NCBI GenBank assembly: GCA_040507005.1
Contig: JBEVVS010000145.1
Span: 1 to 64,000, forward strand
DNA: 64,000 bases
Source of the DNA: Thiodiazotropha sp040507005
GTDB lineage: Bacteria > Pseudomonadota > Gammaproteobacteria > Chromatiales > Chromatiaceae
Reading direction: 5' to 3'
The translations under genes were made by a program, and so were the position numbers. This document shows, piece by piece, positions 26,173 to 34,397 of this stretch. The notes beneath the pieces were generated by a model. It worked only from the letters and a program-made list of their open reading frames with translations, did not search any database and was not told where the DNA came from. Position 1 is the stretch's first letter; each line of letters starts with the position of its first letter.

Positions 26173-27699
26173 TCATTCAGTTTTGCCTGCCGTTTCTAGC
26201 AGTTCTATCGTGTCTTCAAAATTGCCGAAGGCGCCATCCAGAATAGTGATTGCATATTTCTTGTTGTGAACGCCGTTCCCGACACGTACGATATTCAACA
26301 GCTCGTTACCTCTATCCATCAATGTCTCTACCTGGGTTAACTGATCCTCAGTCATGTTCGTTCTCACTTGTGCAAGCAGATCAAGTGCTTCTTTTTCAAT
26401 CTCTTCCACATCAGCAACCTCATTGCCGAGCAATTCCTTCCAGTCGCTGAGCATTTGAAAATGTTGTTCGGTGTGACAGGCAGCGCAGGTATCACCTGAT
26501 GCAGTTCTTACATCATGCCCCCTACTCAATGTCTTCTTCAGATGACAAGCCATGCAGTTGGTATTGACCTCGTACATCAGATGCGGAGTACCTGAAATCT
26601 CCTCATCGACAGGCATGCCTGAGAGCAGCAGCTTCTGATACTTATGTTGATCCACATGGCAGAGTTGGCAATCGTTTCGTACAAAATCGAGATGATCGGT
26701 CCTGTTCTTATGCTCTATCACACTGTGGCAATCAAAGCAGTCCGCCTTGTCAGGCACATGCTTGTCATGCATCAGTGTCTTGTCACCTGCTGTGGCAAGC
26801 AGGGTCTGGCTTCTGTTATGGCAGGTGAGGCATCCATTCGACACCACGTTACCGGTAACCACCTCTCCCCCACCCTTCACCACCTCGAAATGACAACTCT
26901 CGCAGGCCACATTCGCTTCCTGTATTGTCTGGTGAGTAATGGGTTTTTTGGTCGCGGCCTCATCACCGGCCTGTAACTGGCTTTGCAATGATGTCTCGGG
27001 AATCGTGTGGCAGATATCACAGCGGGAAGCGCCTTGATTGAAATCTATGGTCGGTCTGTTTACGAAGCTGATCTTCTGAATAGCGTCACTTGCGCAACAC
27101 TCACTCATCTCAGCCTTATCAAGAGTGGGTTTCTCAAGTTTCAAATGACACAGATAGCAGATTTCAGTGGGCACCTCGAAATGTTTGGCCTCTGTTGTTT
27201 TGAAGTGACAGGTATCACAAGTGATCGGGTAACCGTCAAGGGCTTGGTCGCTGAAATGAACCTGGTGTTTGAAGCGAACCTTTTTTGTGTACTGTATTTC
27301 AATTTGTCCAAGCTTTTCCCGATCGTGGCAACCTGCTTGCAGACAGGCGCCATCCGGGATCACCGGGCGTATGGGCAGTGGGGCATTCGGGTCATAGAGA
27401 TAGGCGGCAAGGTGTCGCAAGCCTTCATACTTCGCCTTCAATGAGTGCTTGTCACCTGGCAGGAAGTGACAATCCACACAATCCGCTTGCATCCCCTCAG
27501 GGTTGTTGCTCTTGTGGTGGTAGTTCGATTTCCAGGCCTCATACTGCTCTGTCATGGTATGACAGCTGCCACCGCAAAAAGAGGATTGCGCGGTATAGTA
27601 CTCAACTCCACCCCAGGCAGTTAGAAAAAAAAGAATCGCTGCAACGAATAGTATTGCTGCCAATCGCCAGGTGATGTTTATCCCGCTGCCACTGTTCAT
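26173..27699 (-). CDS. Membrane-anchored multihaem cytochrome c with NapC/NrfH-like N terminus (10 CxxCH plus two variant sites)
   Basis: A 508-residue protein: an N-terminal anchor helix (ITWRLAAILFVAAILFFLTAWGG) and then up to twelve haem sites. The first is CGGSCHTM, a CX3CH site followed by a Met placed as in NrfH-type quinol oxidases; the third is CLQAGCH (CX4CH); the other ten are CxxCH (CVDCH, CDTCH, CYLCH, CDICH, CESCH, CLTCH, CFDCH, CQLCH, CMACH, CAACH). A helical, haem-free tail follows from about residue 425. It probably exchanges electrons with the quinone pool in place of an NrfD-type anchor. Start taken at the ATG 27699 with GGGGA upstream; an in-frame TTG at 27723 is weaker. 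Confidence 0.85.
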   Translation of the reverse strand: MNSGSGINITWRLAAILFVAAILFFLTAWGGVEYYTAQSSFCGGSCHTMTEQYEAWKSNYHHKSNNPEGMQADCVDCHFLPGDKHSLKAKYEGLRHLAAYLYDPNAPLPIRPVIPDGACLQAGCHDREKLGQIEIQYTKKVRFKHQVHFSDQALDGYPITCDTCHFKTTEAKHFEVPTEICYLCHLKLEKPTLDKAEMSECCASDAIQKISFVNRPTIDFNQGASRCDICHTIPETSLQSQLQAGDEAATKKPITHQTIQEANVACESCHFEVVKGGGEVVTGNVVSNGCLTCHNRSQTLLATAGDKTLMHDKHVPDKADCFDCHSVIEHKNRTDHLDFVRNDCQLCHVDQHKYQKLLLSGMPVDEEISGTPHLMYEVNTNCMACHLKKTLSRGHDVRTASGDTCAACHTEQHFQMLSDWKELLGNEVADVEEIEKEALDLLAQVRTNMTEDQLTQVETLMDRGNELLNIVRVGNGVHNKKYAITILDGAFGNFEDTIELLETAGKTE

Positions 27700-27770
27700 T
27701 GCAACTGTTTTCCCCAACTCCAAGTCTGTGCCTGATTATCTGTTTTGAGAAAATCCTTGCCGTAGATAAA

Positions 27771-27786
27771 GGCAAGAGTCGCGCCA
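27771..27786 (-). promoter_or_regulatory. Sigma-54 (-24/-12) promoter of the multihaem cytochrome / molybdoenzyme operon
   Basis: Minus-strand TGGCGCGACTCTTGCC matches TGGCAC-N5-TTGCW with invariant GG and GC at exact spacing. Transcription would start near 27760, about 60 bases before the cytochrome ATG. The divergently encoded regulator is a sigma-54 activator, which supports the assignment. Confidence 0.75.
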
Positions 27787-27846
27787 TATTTCTATCTGCT
27801 TGAATTGAAGGGAGAAATACAATCATGACGAGAAATAATCCAAGGC

Positions 27847-27866
27847 TTGTTACCGCACGGTAACAA
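27847..27866. promoter_or_regulatory. Dyad operator 1, GTTACC-N4-GGTAAC, probable activator site
   Basis: Nine-base arms TTGTTACCG and CGGTAACAA separated by CA; the core GTTACC-N4-GGTAAC is at 27849-27864. It lies about 75-90 bases upstream of the sigma-54 promoter, where enhancer-type activators bind. The binding protein is inferred to be the NtrC-type regulator at 30617-32002. Confidence 0.65.
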
Positions 27867-27941
27867 ATCCAAACAAAAGGTAACCGGGGAAGACTAAGCT
27901 ATATATTTCATGTTGTTAGAGCAGGCACAACCTTTTGATCC

Positions 27942-27957
27942 GTTACCAGTGGGTAAC
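27942..27957. promoter_or_regulatory. Dyad operator 2, GTTACC-N4-GGTAAC
   Basis: Same 16-base architecture as operator 1 with different central bases (AGTG). Centre-to-centre distance is 93 bases, close to nine helical turns, so both sites lie on the same DNA face, as expected for cooperative enhancer binding. Confidence 0.65.
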
Positions 27958-28258
27958 AGTTTATAGATGCATGAAAAGCGCTTTGATTACTCTGTTGCAC
28001 CCTGTCCGTAGAGTCGCTACTAGCTTTCATTGCGTGACGACAACACAACTACGCTTATAACAAGGTAGCGATATCCTGATATATATAGTGGTTTTTTTTG
28101 CTATCCTTGCATGGATAGGGCTTTACAAATAGTGACAGTTATAGTCATGGAATGCCCAAGTCACCTACACAGAGTACAGGTTTAATATTGACTGCCGGGT
28201 GACATGACAATCAAACAAACCCTGAGTACTGAGTCGCTATCTTTGTTGAGGAACACCA

Positions 28259-29128
28259 GTGCGTCTGATCTGTTTACTACTACTTTGTTGGACCTATCCG
28301 GCTTTTGCCGACAAGACGGAACCACCCATCCGCTTTGGTTTAACCGCTGTGGTAGTCACTGAAAATCTCAGATTTCTAGACCAGTGGAGCCAATACCTGG
28401 GCCAAAAGTTGAATCGCAAGGTTGAATTTGTCCTGCGTAAATCTTATCAGGATGTGATGGATCTGATAGATTCCGGTGGTATCGATTTCGCCTGGATATG
28501 CGGTTATCCATATGTTCAGGCCAGAAAACCTGCATCCCTTCAACTGCTGACTGTACCGATCTACAGGGGCGCACCCCGTTATCATTCATATATCATCGTT
28601 CACCATGATAGCCCGGACCAGTACTTTAGCGATCTGAAAGGAAAGATTTTTGCCTTCTCTGATCCTGATTCCAATTCAGGATTCCTCTATCCTCTCTCCT
28701 TAATGACGGAGAAAGGTGAGAAACCGGAATCATTTTTTCGCCAGACATTTTTCACCTATAACCACGCCGAGACGGTTCAGGCCGTTTCCGAGCAAGTTGC
28801 AGACGGTGGGGCTGTCGATTCCTATATTTGGGAATACCTCGCCATCTTCAGACCAGACATCACTGAGAAAACCCGAATCATCAAGACTTCTCCAAGCTTT
28901 GGCTTCCCTCCTATCGTTTCACGGGCAGGTGTAGACGATGCCACTGTTAGTTTGATGAAGACGATCTTAGAGAAAATGGATGATGATCCAGCCGGCAAGG
29001 CGCTCCTCGACAACCTGAAACTGGATGGCTTTGGTCATTTCTCAGACTCATTGTTCAACGAAATCCGCGCCATGGCACATAGGATAAAAAGTGCCGATCC
29101 AATTTTTTCGATGTTACCAACTGATTGA
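28259..29128 (+). CDS. PhnD-like periplasmic binding protein, probable ligand-sensing partner of the adjacent kinase
   Basis: A 289-residue exported protein (signal MRLICLLLLCWTYPAFA) of the phosphate/phosphite/phosphonate (PhnD) binding superfamily: IRFGLTAVVVTENLRFLDQWSQYLGQKLNRKVEFVLRKSYQDVMDLIDSGGIDFAWICGYPYVQAR, then FSDPDSNSGFLYP and DGGAVDSYIWEYL. It begins with GTG with GAGGAA at seven bases. It is followed directly by a histidine kinase and a sigma-54 activator, not by transport genes, so it is best read as the sensor protein of an X-S-R arrangement like those next to arr and arx arsenic operons. The ligand is unknown. Confidence 0.85.
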   Translation: MRLICLLLLCWTYPAFADKTEPPIRFGLTAVVVTENLRFLDQWSQYLGQKLNRKVEFVLRKSYQDVMDLIDSGGIDFAWICGYPYVQARKPASLQLLTVPIYRGAPRYHSYIIVHHDSPDQYFSDLKGKIFAFSDPDSNSGFLYPLSLMTEKGEKPESFFRQTFFTYNHAETVQAVSEQVADGGAVDSYIWEYLAIFRPDITEKTRIIKTSPSFGFPPIVSRAGVDDATVSLMKTILEKMDDDPAGKALLDNLKLDGFGHFSDSLFNEIRAMAHRIKSADPIFSMLPTD

Positions 29129-29141
29129 ACATAGAGAATAG

Positions 29142-30617
29142 ATGGCGATATTCAGTCCAAAATCCTGGCCGTTGGCAATCAAGCTGTCACTCACCATCAC
29201 CGCGGTTGTAGCAGCAGTGGGTTTCATGATCGGCACTGTGATCGTGGCACACGATTTTATGCGCTTTCAGGATGAACTGGGCGCCAAGGCCCTTCTGCAA
29301 GCTGAATTCGTCGCCATCACCGCACCCAAGGTGATGCTGCGTAAAGACTACTGGCAACTCTACCTAAGCCTGAAAAACATGGCATCCAGAAAATCGGACA
29401 CAACAGGCGGTCATGAAGTTATCACTGCAATGATACTGGATGCGGATGGCAGAATTCTGGCGCATCTTAATCCCGCAGAAAATAAAATTGGTCTGCCATT
29501 TTCACCTCAGGACAAGAATGAAGAGAAACTGTTTCAACAGGCCATAAGCACAAGATCAACCATTGTCTTGAGCAGTGGTGAGTTTACCAAGACAGGTTTT
29601 CAGGAAGGTGTCGTACCCATCTTCTCAGATGAAAAGTATTTAGGTGTTGTTCGTGTGCGTTTATCTGTCGCGCAATTATACGAAAAAGCCAAAGATAGCG
29701 CGGTGATCATTCTCGTCTTGGTTTTCTGCTTCGTTATTCTCGGTAGTGGATTGGGTACATTTGTCTCACGACGCATGGTCAAGCCGCTCACCGCAGTCAC
29801 CCAGGGACTAGAGGCGGTCGGTCGTGGAGAAATGACAGACTTTACACCTATCCCTATCAACGAGAGGGACGAGATTGGCCGCCTAAGTGTGACCTTTAAC
29901 CAAATCATGGCTGAATTGGCTGAGAAAAAGATGCTTGAAGAAGAGATCGCAATGAGTGAGAAACTGGTTGCCCTCGGTCGTATAACGGCTGGTGTCGCTC
30001 ATGAAGTAAACAATCCACTTGCAGGGCTTCTGAACTGTATCGATACATTACGCAAACACCCGGATGACAAAAAATTGGTCGACCGTTACTTACCGGTCAT
30101 AGATCAAGGATTGCACAGAATCAAAGATATCGTTCACAGCCTACTGGTTGGGCTCAAGATTGAAGAGAGTCATGAATCAATCAGCATTCAGGACATAGAC
30201 AAACTTCACGATCTCATAAAGGCCGAGATCGGAGATAGGAAGATTGATGTTGTCTGGGATAACCGTGCCAATAAGAATCTTCATATACCCGGAAAAATTG
30301 AACAGATCGTCTGCAATCTGCTGAAGAATGCAATCGAGATACTTGAACAGCATGGGGAAGTGATTTTCTCCATGTATCAGAATGGGACTCACCTGATCAT
30401 CGAGGTCAGTGATAATGGTCCAGGCATTCCAGCCGGCATAAGAAATCAACTGTTCGATCCTTTTTTTACAACCAAGACAAACGGCACAGGGCTGGGGCTC
30501 TGGGTAGTCTATCGATTGGTTCAAAGCTTGGAGGGGATAATTGAAGTGATGAGTGACGAGGAGCAAGGCACCACATTCCAGATATCGATACCGACAATTG
30601 CAATCAAGGCAGCCTGA
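29142..30617 (+). CDS. Sensor histidine kinase (HAMP, HisKA, HATPase) of the X-S-R system
   Basis: A 491-residue inner-membrane kinase: TM1 at about 15-36, a periplasmic sensor domain with a Cache-like ILDADGRILAHLNP, TM2 at about 187-208, HAMP to about 262, HisKA with His287 in GVAHEVNNPLAGLLN, and HATPase motifs NLLKNAIEILE, DNGPGIP and GTGLGLW. It lies 13 bases after the binding-protein gene and overlaps the regulator by one base (TGATG), so all three are translated together. It probably phosphorylates the NtrC-type partner in response to the binding protein's ligand. Confidence 0.88.
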   Translation: MAIFSPKSWPLAIKLSLTITAVVAAVGFMIGTVIVAHDFMRFQDELGAKALLQAEFVAITAPKVMLRKDYWQLYLSLKNMASRKSDTTGGHEVITAMILDADGRILAHLNPAENKIGLPFSPQDKNEEKLFQQAISTRSTIVLSSGEFTKTGFQEGVVPIFSDEKYLGVVRVRLSVAQLYEKAKDSAVIILVLVFCFVILGSGLGTFVSRRMVKPLTAVTQGLEAVGRGEMTDFTPIPINERDEIGRLSVTFNQIMAELAEKKMLEEEIAMSEKLVALGRITAGVAHEVNNPLAGLLNCIDTLRKHPDDKKLVDRYLPVIDQGLHRIKDIVHSLLVGLKIEESHESISIQDIDKLHDLIKAEIGDRKIDVVWDNRANKNLHIPGKIEQIVCNLLKNAIEILEQHGEVIFSMYQNGTHLIIEVSDNGPGIPAGIRNQLFDPFFTTKTNGTGLGLWVVYRLVQSLEGIIEVMSDEEQGTTFQISIPTIAIKAA

Positions 30618-32002
30618 TGCAGAGCAAGCTTGACAATAGGCAAGAGAGGGACGGTTTCAGTGATTACCGTGTACTGTTGGTAGAAGATGACGAACTCATG
30701 CGACTGTCACTCGAAGACAGATTGAACCTTGAAAACATTCCCGTATGCGCAGTGAGTAACATTGCCAGTGCGAGAAAGGCGCTTGAAGAGGGCGATATCG
30801 ACCTAGTCGTCACGGATATTCGCTTATCTGACGGTACAGGCATAGAACTGTTTGGCGATATCACTCTCCAGTTTCCCGGTATTCCAGTAATTCTCATGAC
30901 CGCCTACTGTGACATATCGGATGCAGTAACCTTGGTCAAAGCCGGGGCTCTCGATTACCTGGCCAAACCTTTCGATATCAATGATCTCATTGGCAAGATA
31001 GAACATCACCTCTCCTGTAGCGCCGACAGACGATTGACATTCGATCAATCAGACACCGAGAATAACTTCAAACCCGGTAGCGGATTCCTCGGCAAGAGTT
31101 CCGCAATGCGTAAAATCGAGCGTCTGGTTGCCCGTCTTGGAGAGAGCGACAGTTCAGTCTTACTGACAGGCGAATCCGGGGTTGGCAAGGAAGTGATTGC
31201 CACCCTGATACACCGCAACAGCCATCGCCGGCATGGCCCCATGATCAAGGTCAACTGTGCTGCCCTGGCATCCAGTCTGATTGAAAGTGAACTGTTCGGC
31301 CATGAGAAAGGGGCCTTCACCGGTGCAACACAACAACGTATAGGTCGCTTTGAACAGGCCCAAGGCGGGACAATATTTCTCGATGAAATCGCCGAAGTAT
31401 CTCCCGACATTCAGATCAAACTGCTGCGCATTCTACAGGAACGGGAATTTGAACGTGTTGGCGGATCGGAAACTGTCCCACTGGATGCAAGAGTCATTGC
31501 CGCAACCCAGGTTGCTCTGGCTGAATCCATCAAGAGAAATGAATTTAGGCCTGACCTCTACTGGCGCCTGAATGTCATTCACATAGACATCCCGCCACTG
31601 CGGGAACGAAGGGAGGATATCGTCTATCTTGCCAGATTGTTTGTCTCTGAGTTTGTCAATAAGTCAGGAAAAGATATTAAAGGGCTTTCAAAAGAGGTGG
31701 AACTGCAACTGCAATCTATGCCATTTCCCGGAAATGTCCGTGAACTTAAAAACACCATTGAAAGAGCTGTCACCTTGTGTGACGCGCCCTGGATCAGTAT
31801 CAATGATTTAATGACTCCTGATGACGACAGAAAAAACGTCAGCATGACAACCCTGCGGGAATCTATTGAAACAGCAGAACGCAAAGCAATCATCATGGCA
31901 TTAACAGAAAATGAGGGAAAAATGAGCCAGGCGGCAGATGCGCTCGGTATATCGCGCAAAAACCTCTGGGAGAAGATGAAGCGTCATGGCATAGAGCGAT
32001 GA
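30617..32002 (+). CDS. NtrC-family sigma-54-dependent response regulator of the X-S-R system
   Basis: A 461-residue activator: receiver domain with Asp67 in VVTDIRL, AAA+ domain with Walker A GESGVGKE (185-192), the sigma-54 contact loop GAFTGA (232-237), Walker B IFLDEIAE and a C-terminal Fis-type helix-turn-helix (SQAADALGISRKNLWEKMKRHG). It should bind upstream dyads and open sigma-54 promoters. The sigma-54 promoter and paired dyads in front of the divergent cytochrome operon are the obvious target. Confidence 0.92.
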   Translation: MQSKLDNRQERDGFSDYRVLLVEDDELMRLSLEDRLNLENIPVCAVSNIASARKALEEGDIDLVVTDIRLSDGTGIELFGDITLQFPGIPVILMTAYCDISDAVTLVKAGALDYLAKPFDINDLIGKIEHHLSCSADRRLTFDQSDTENNFKPGSGFLGKSSAMRKIERLVARLGESDSSVLLTGESGVGKEVIATLIHRNSHRRHGPMIKVNCAALASSLIESELFGHEKGAFTGATQQRIGRFEQAQGGTIFLDEIAEVSPDIQIKLLRILQEREFERVGGSETVPLDARVIAATQVALAESIKRNEFRPDLYWRLNVIHIDIPPLRERREDIVYLARLFVSEFVNKSGKDIKGLSKEVELQLQSMPFPGNVRELKNTIERAVTLCDAPWISINDLMTPDDDRKNVSMTTLRESIETAERKAIIMALTENEGKMSQAADALGISRKNLWEKMKRHGIER

Positions 32003-32022
32003 GTCCAACCCTGGTCTGCCGA

Positions 32023-32358
32023 TCAAGGCAATCGAAAGGCACGCCTTCTAAAAACAATCAAGAAAACAAATAGCAGACAGACAACAGCTATCACAGCAGG
32101 AAATAGTGTTGTCGCCAAGGAGTAGGTTTGCAATGCAAAGATCACCAACAGATTACGTAACGCAAACAGGGCAAAGAACCTCATATCCTCATCGTAAGGA
32201 TGGGCAAAGGCCAGCAAGGCAATGAAGAGTGTAATCAGACCCGAGATACCGATCGGCCAGGCACCAACCCCGCCCCCTGCCTCCAGCTGGGCGAGAAAGA
32301 CAATGAATGTGGTACTACCCCAGATTACCCAGGAGAAGACATGGGGTTTGGTCCGCAA
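32023..32358 (-). pseudogene. Small membrane protein, apparently 5'-truncated by a repeat element
   Basis: A 111-residue frame with at least three helices (SWVIWGSTTFIVFLAQ, GLITLFIALLAFA, VIFALQTYSLATTLFPAVIAVVCLLFVFLIV). The first residues, RTKPHVFSWVIWG, look like the interior of a known type of small integral membrane protein that usually has one more helix before them. Here the only start is TTG inside the inverted-repeat element (32351-32454), and an in-frame stop lies a few codons further upstream inside that element. No ribosome-binding site is seen. I infer the first 25-30 codons were lost when the element arrived. The comparison to the family is from memory. Confidence 0.45.
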
Positions 32359-32454
32359 ATGAACCCTAATAAACGCAAATATCTATTTCATGTGTAGGTT
32401 GCGGCAAGCCGCACCCTAGATTTGATTTGCGTTAATTCGCGTTCATTTGCGGAC
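32351..32454. repeat. MITE-like inverted-repeat element, copy 1 (104 bp)
   Basis: Left end GTCCGCAAATGAACCCTAAT..., right end ...AATTCGCGTTCATTTGCGGAC; the arms are inverted copies over about 30 bases with few mismatches. The centre holds GGTTGCGGCAAGCCGCACCC, itself a hairpin. No open frame inside. It abuts the 3' end of soxB and the broken small membrane gene. A related copy lies at 40812-40981. Confidence 0.7.
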
Positions 32455-32461
32455 ATCTTCA

Positions 32462-34237
32462 TCATCCAAGATAGTCAGCAAGCCCGGGGTTATCCTTCAC
32501 ACCGACCAGTTTCGGGGTGTTGAGCTTCTTGATCTTTACCGTCTTCTGATCCCGCAGATATTTTGCCACCGTATCCCAGATCGGTTCCCCGGGGGACTTG
32601 GAACCGACGGTCGCCCAGCCGGCTACCACATAGTTCTTATCCGCTTCTATCTTGGTTCCGTTGTCCAGGGTCATGTTGGAGATACGCTTGCCGAAGCCGG
32701 CCCCAGGTTCGCAGACATAGTCGAGGCCGCCGACCCGAACCATGTCGCCCCCCTGTTGATAGTAGGGATCCTTGTTGAAGAGGTTGTCGCAAACGTCCTC
32801 GAGTATTGCCTTGATATCGCTGCCTTTCATCTCCCGGCGATAGGTCTCGGGGTAGGTGATACAGGTCTGGTCCATGACATTGTCCATGGTGATGGTCTGC
32901 CCCGGCATCACTGTCGTACCCCAGCGGAAACCGGGTGAGAGGGAGATCTGGGCATCGTTGACTGTGGTCAGAGCGTCACAGATAACTTGATCGAAGGTGC
33001 CGTTGAAGTTACCGCGGCGATAGAGGGTCTCTTCGGTGACCGCCAGTTTCTCATCCAGCTTTTTCTTGTAGGGGGCGCGTACTTCGTCGATATAAGCCTG
33101 CATCCCCTTGTCCGCCGGCAGCAGGTTGGAGAAGATGGGCAGCAGACGATAGCGGAAATCCCGCACCTTGCCGCCCTTCACGTCCAGATCCATGACCCCG
33201 AGAAATTTACCGTTGGAACCGGCATTGGTGACCAGGGTCTTGCCACCGGCATTCTTGACAATAGTCGGGGCCGGCATGCCGTCATGGGTATGGCCGCCGA
33301 AGATCACATCGATACCGGAGACCCTGGAGGCCATCTTCAGATCCACATCCATACCGTTGTGTGAGATCACCACAACCACATCGGGCTTTTCATTTTCACG
33401 CACAGTGTCTACCACACCCTGCATCAACTCATCCTGGATACCGAAGGTCCAGTCGGGGATAAAGCGCTGGGGATTGGCGATGGGAGTATAGGGGAAGGCC
33501 TGGCCAATCACCGCCACCCGGGCACCACCCACATTCTTGATCACATAGGGCTTGAAGGCATTGCCGTTATCTTCGTCGAAACCTTCGAAGTCGGGGAATT
33601 TGTAATCAAACAGCGCCTCTTCCCGCACCATCACATTCTGCGCAACGAAGTCTCCCTTGAAGTCGGCAACGTTGGAGATCACCTCTTCATCCAGGTAGGT
33701 GAACTCCCAGTGGCCGGTCATGACATCGACCCCCAGTTGATTACAGGCACCAACCATGTCCTTGCCCCGGGTCCAATAGGCGGTACCCGATCCTTGCCAG
33801 GTATCACCGCCATCTAGCAGTAGTGTATTACCGGGACCACGATCGTCGCGCAGCCGCTTCACCAGGGTCTTCAAATGGGCAAAACCGCCAACTTTGCCGA
33901 ACTTACCCGCGGCGCTATCAAAGTCGAGATAACTGAAGGCATGGGCCTCGATACTGCCCGGTGCGATGCCGAAATGATCGAGGAGATGCTTACCCACCAG
34001 GTGGGGCGCCTTATCGAAGGCGTAGCCGATACCCAGGTTGACGTTCGGTTCGCGGAAGTAGATGGGATTCAGCTGGGCATGGGTGTCGGTGATATGCAGC
34101 AGAGACAGATTGCCGAACTTCGGCACCTCATACAGATCGGCCGGTTGTTTGGCGGCGGCAAAGATAGATGAAGGCATCATACCTGCCGCCCCTGCCAGGC
34201 CCATCAGGCGAAGAAATTCGCGTCTCGAAATAGTCAT
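32462..34237 (-). CDS. soxB: Thiosulfohydrolase SoxB
   Basis: A 591-residue periplasmic dimanganese enzyme that hydrolyses the sulfonate from SoxYZ-bound sulfur intermediates in thiosulfate oxidation. Tat signal TISRREFLRLMGLAG; metal motifs HITDTHAQ (Asp51, His53), LLDGGDTWQGS, TGHWEFTY (the SoxB version of the nucleotidase GNHE block), ISHNGMD and GGHTHDG; C-terminal 5'-nucleotidase-like domain with GGDMVRVGGLDY. No soxYZ, soxXA or soxCD neighbours, so it is a split sox locus, as often seen in Sox/Dsr sulfur oxidisers. ATG at 34237 follows GGAGGAT. A TtrSR-like system is encoded upstream. Confidence 0.95.
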   Translation of the reverse strand: MTISRREFLRLMGLAGAAGMMPSSIFAAAKQPADLYEVPKFGNLSLLHITDTHAQLNPIYFREPNVNLGIGYAFDKAPHLVGKHLLDHFGIAPGSIEAHAFSYLDFDSAAGKFGKVGGFAHLKTLVKRLRDDRGPGNTLLLDGGDTWQGSGTAYWTRGKDMVGACNQLGVDVMTGHWEFTYLDEEVISNVADFKGDFVAQNVMVREEALFDYKFPDFEGFDEDNGNAFKPYVIKNVGGARVAVIGQAFPYTPIANPQRFIPDWTFGIQDELMQGVVDTVRENEKPDVVVVISHNGMDVDLKMASRVSGIDVIFGGHTHDGMPAPTIVKNAGGKTLVTNAGSNGKFLGVMDLDVKGGKVRDFRYRLLPIFSNLLPADKGMQAYIDEVRAPYKKKLDEKLAVTEETLYRRGNFNGTFDQVICDALTTVNDAQISLSPGFRWGTTVMPGQTITMDNVMDQTCITYPETYRREMKGSDIKAILEDVCDNLFNKDPYYQQGGDMVRVGGLDYVCEPGAGFGKRISNMTLDNGTKIEADKNYVVAGWATVGSKSPGEPIWDTVAKYLRDQKTVKIKKLNTPKLVGVKDNPGLADYLG

Positions 34238-34327
34238 TTTCTTATCCTCCAGTTATTGGCTGCCGGAACACATCGACCACCCTATAACACTCGGCAGGGT
34301 TCTCAGATTTTTTTCTAATATGGTGCG

Positions 34328-34343
34328 GTTACTATTATGTAAC
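34328..34343. promoter_or_regulatory. GTTAC-N6-GTAAC dyad upstream of soxB
   Basis: GTTACTATTATGTAAC has the same 16-base length and outer five bases as the two GTTACC-N4-GGTAAC sites at 27849 and 27942. It lies 91-106 bases before the soxB start codon. The binding protein could be either nearby regulator. Confidence 0.45.
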
Positions 34344-34358
34344 TCTCTGTAGCAGCAT

Positions 34359-34386
34359 TAAAATCCCGACATACGCGAGTGTCGGT
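34359..34386 (-). terminator. Terminator after the TtrSR-like pair
   Basis: On the minus strand CCGACA-CTCGCGTA-TGTCGG followed by GATTTTAA, starting 12 bases after the regulator stop codon. It would separate the sensory pair from soxB, which lies next on the same strand. Confidence 0.55.
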
Positions 34387-34397
34387 TATGGTTTTCC

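Larger units (their letters stand above)
27700..28258. other. Divergent control region of the respiratory operon and its sensory genes (560 bp)
   Basis: Holds a sigma-54 promoter for the cytochrome gene (27771-27786, minus strand), two GTTACC-N4-GGTAAC dyads, a single GGTAACC half site (27879-27885), and a CTATCC/GGATAG stem near 28101-28118. No gene is seen. The promoter of the plus-strand sensory genes is not obvious. Confidence 0.6.

Noticed and set aside
27710..27745. Second sigma-54-like element (GGCACAGACTTGG, minus strand)
   Set aside because: The GG-to-GC gap is one base short and the -12 element reads GG, so the upstream match at 27771-27786 is preferred.
32023..32358. SWEET/SemiSWEET sugar transporter
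   Set aside because: Hydrophobic pattern is superficially similar, but the PQ/PN loop motif and triple-helix layout are missing.
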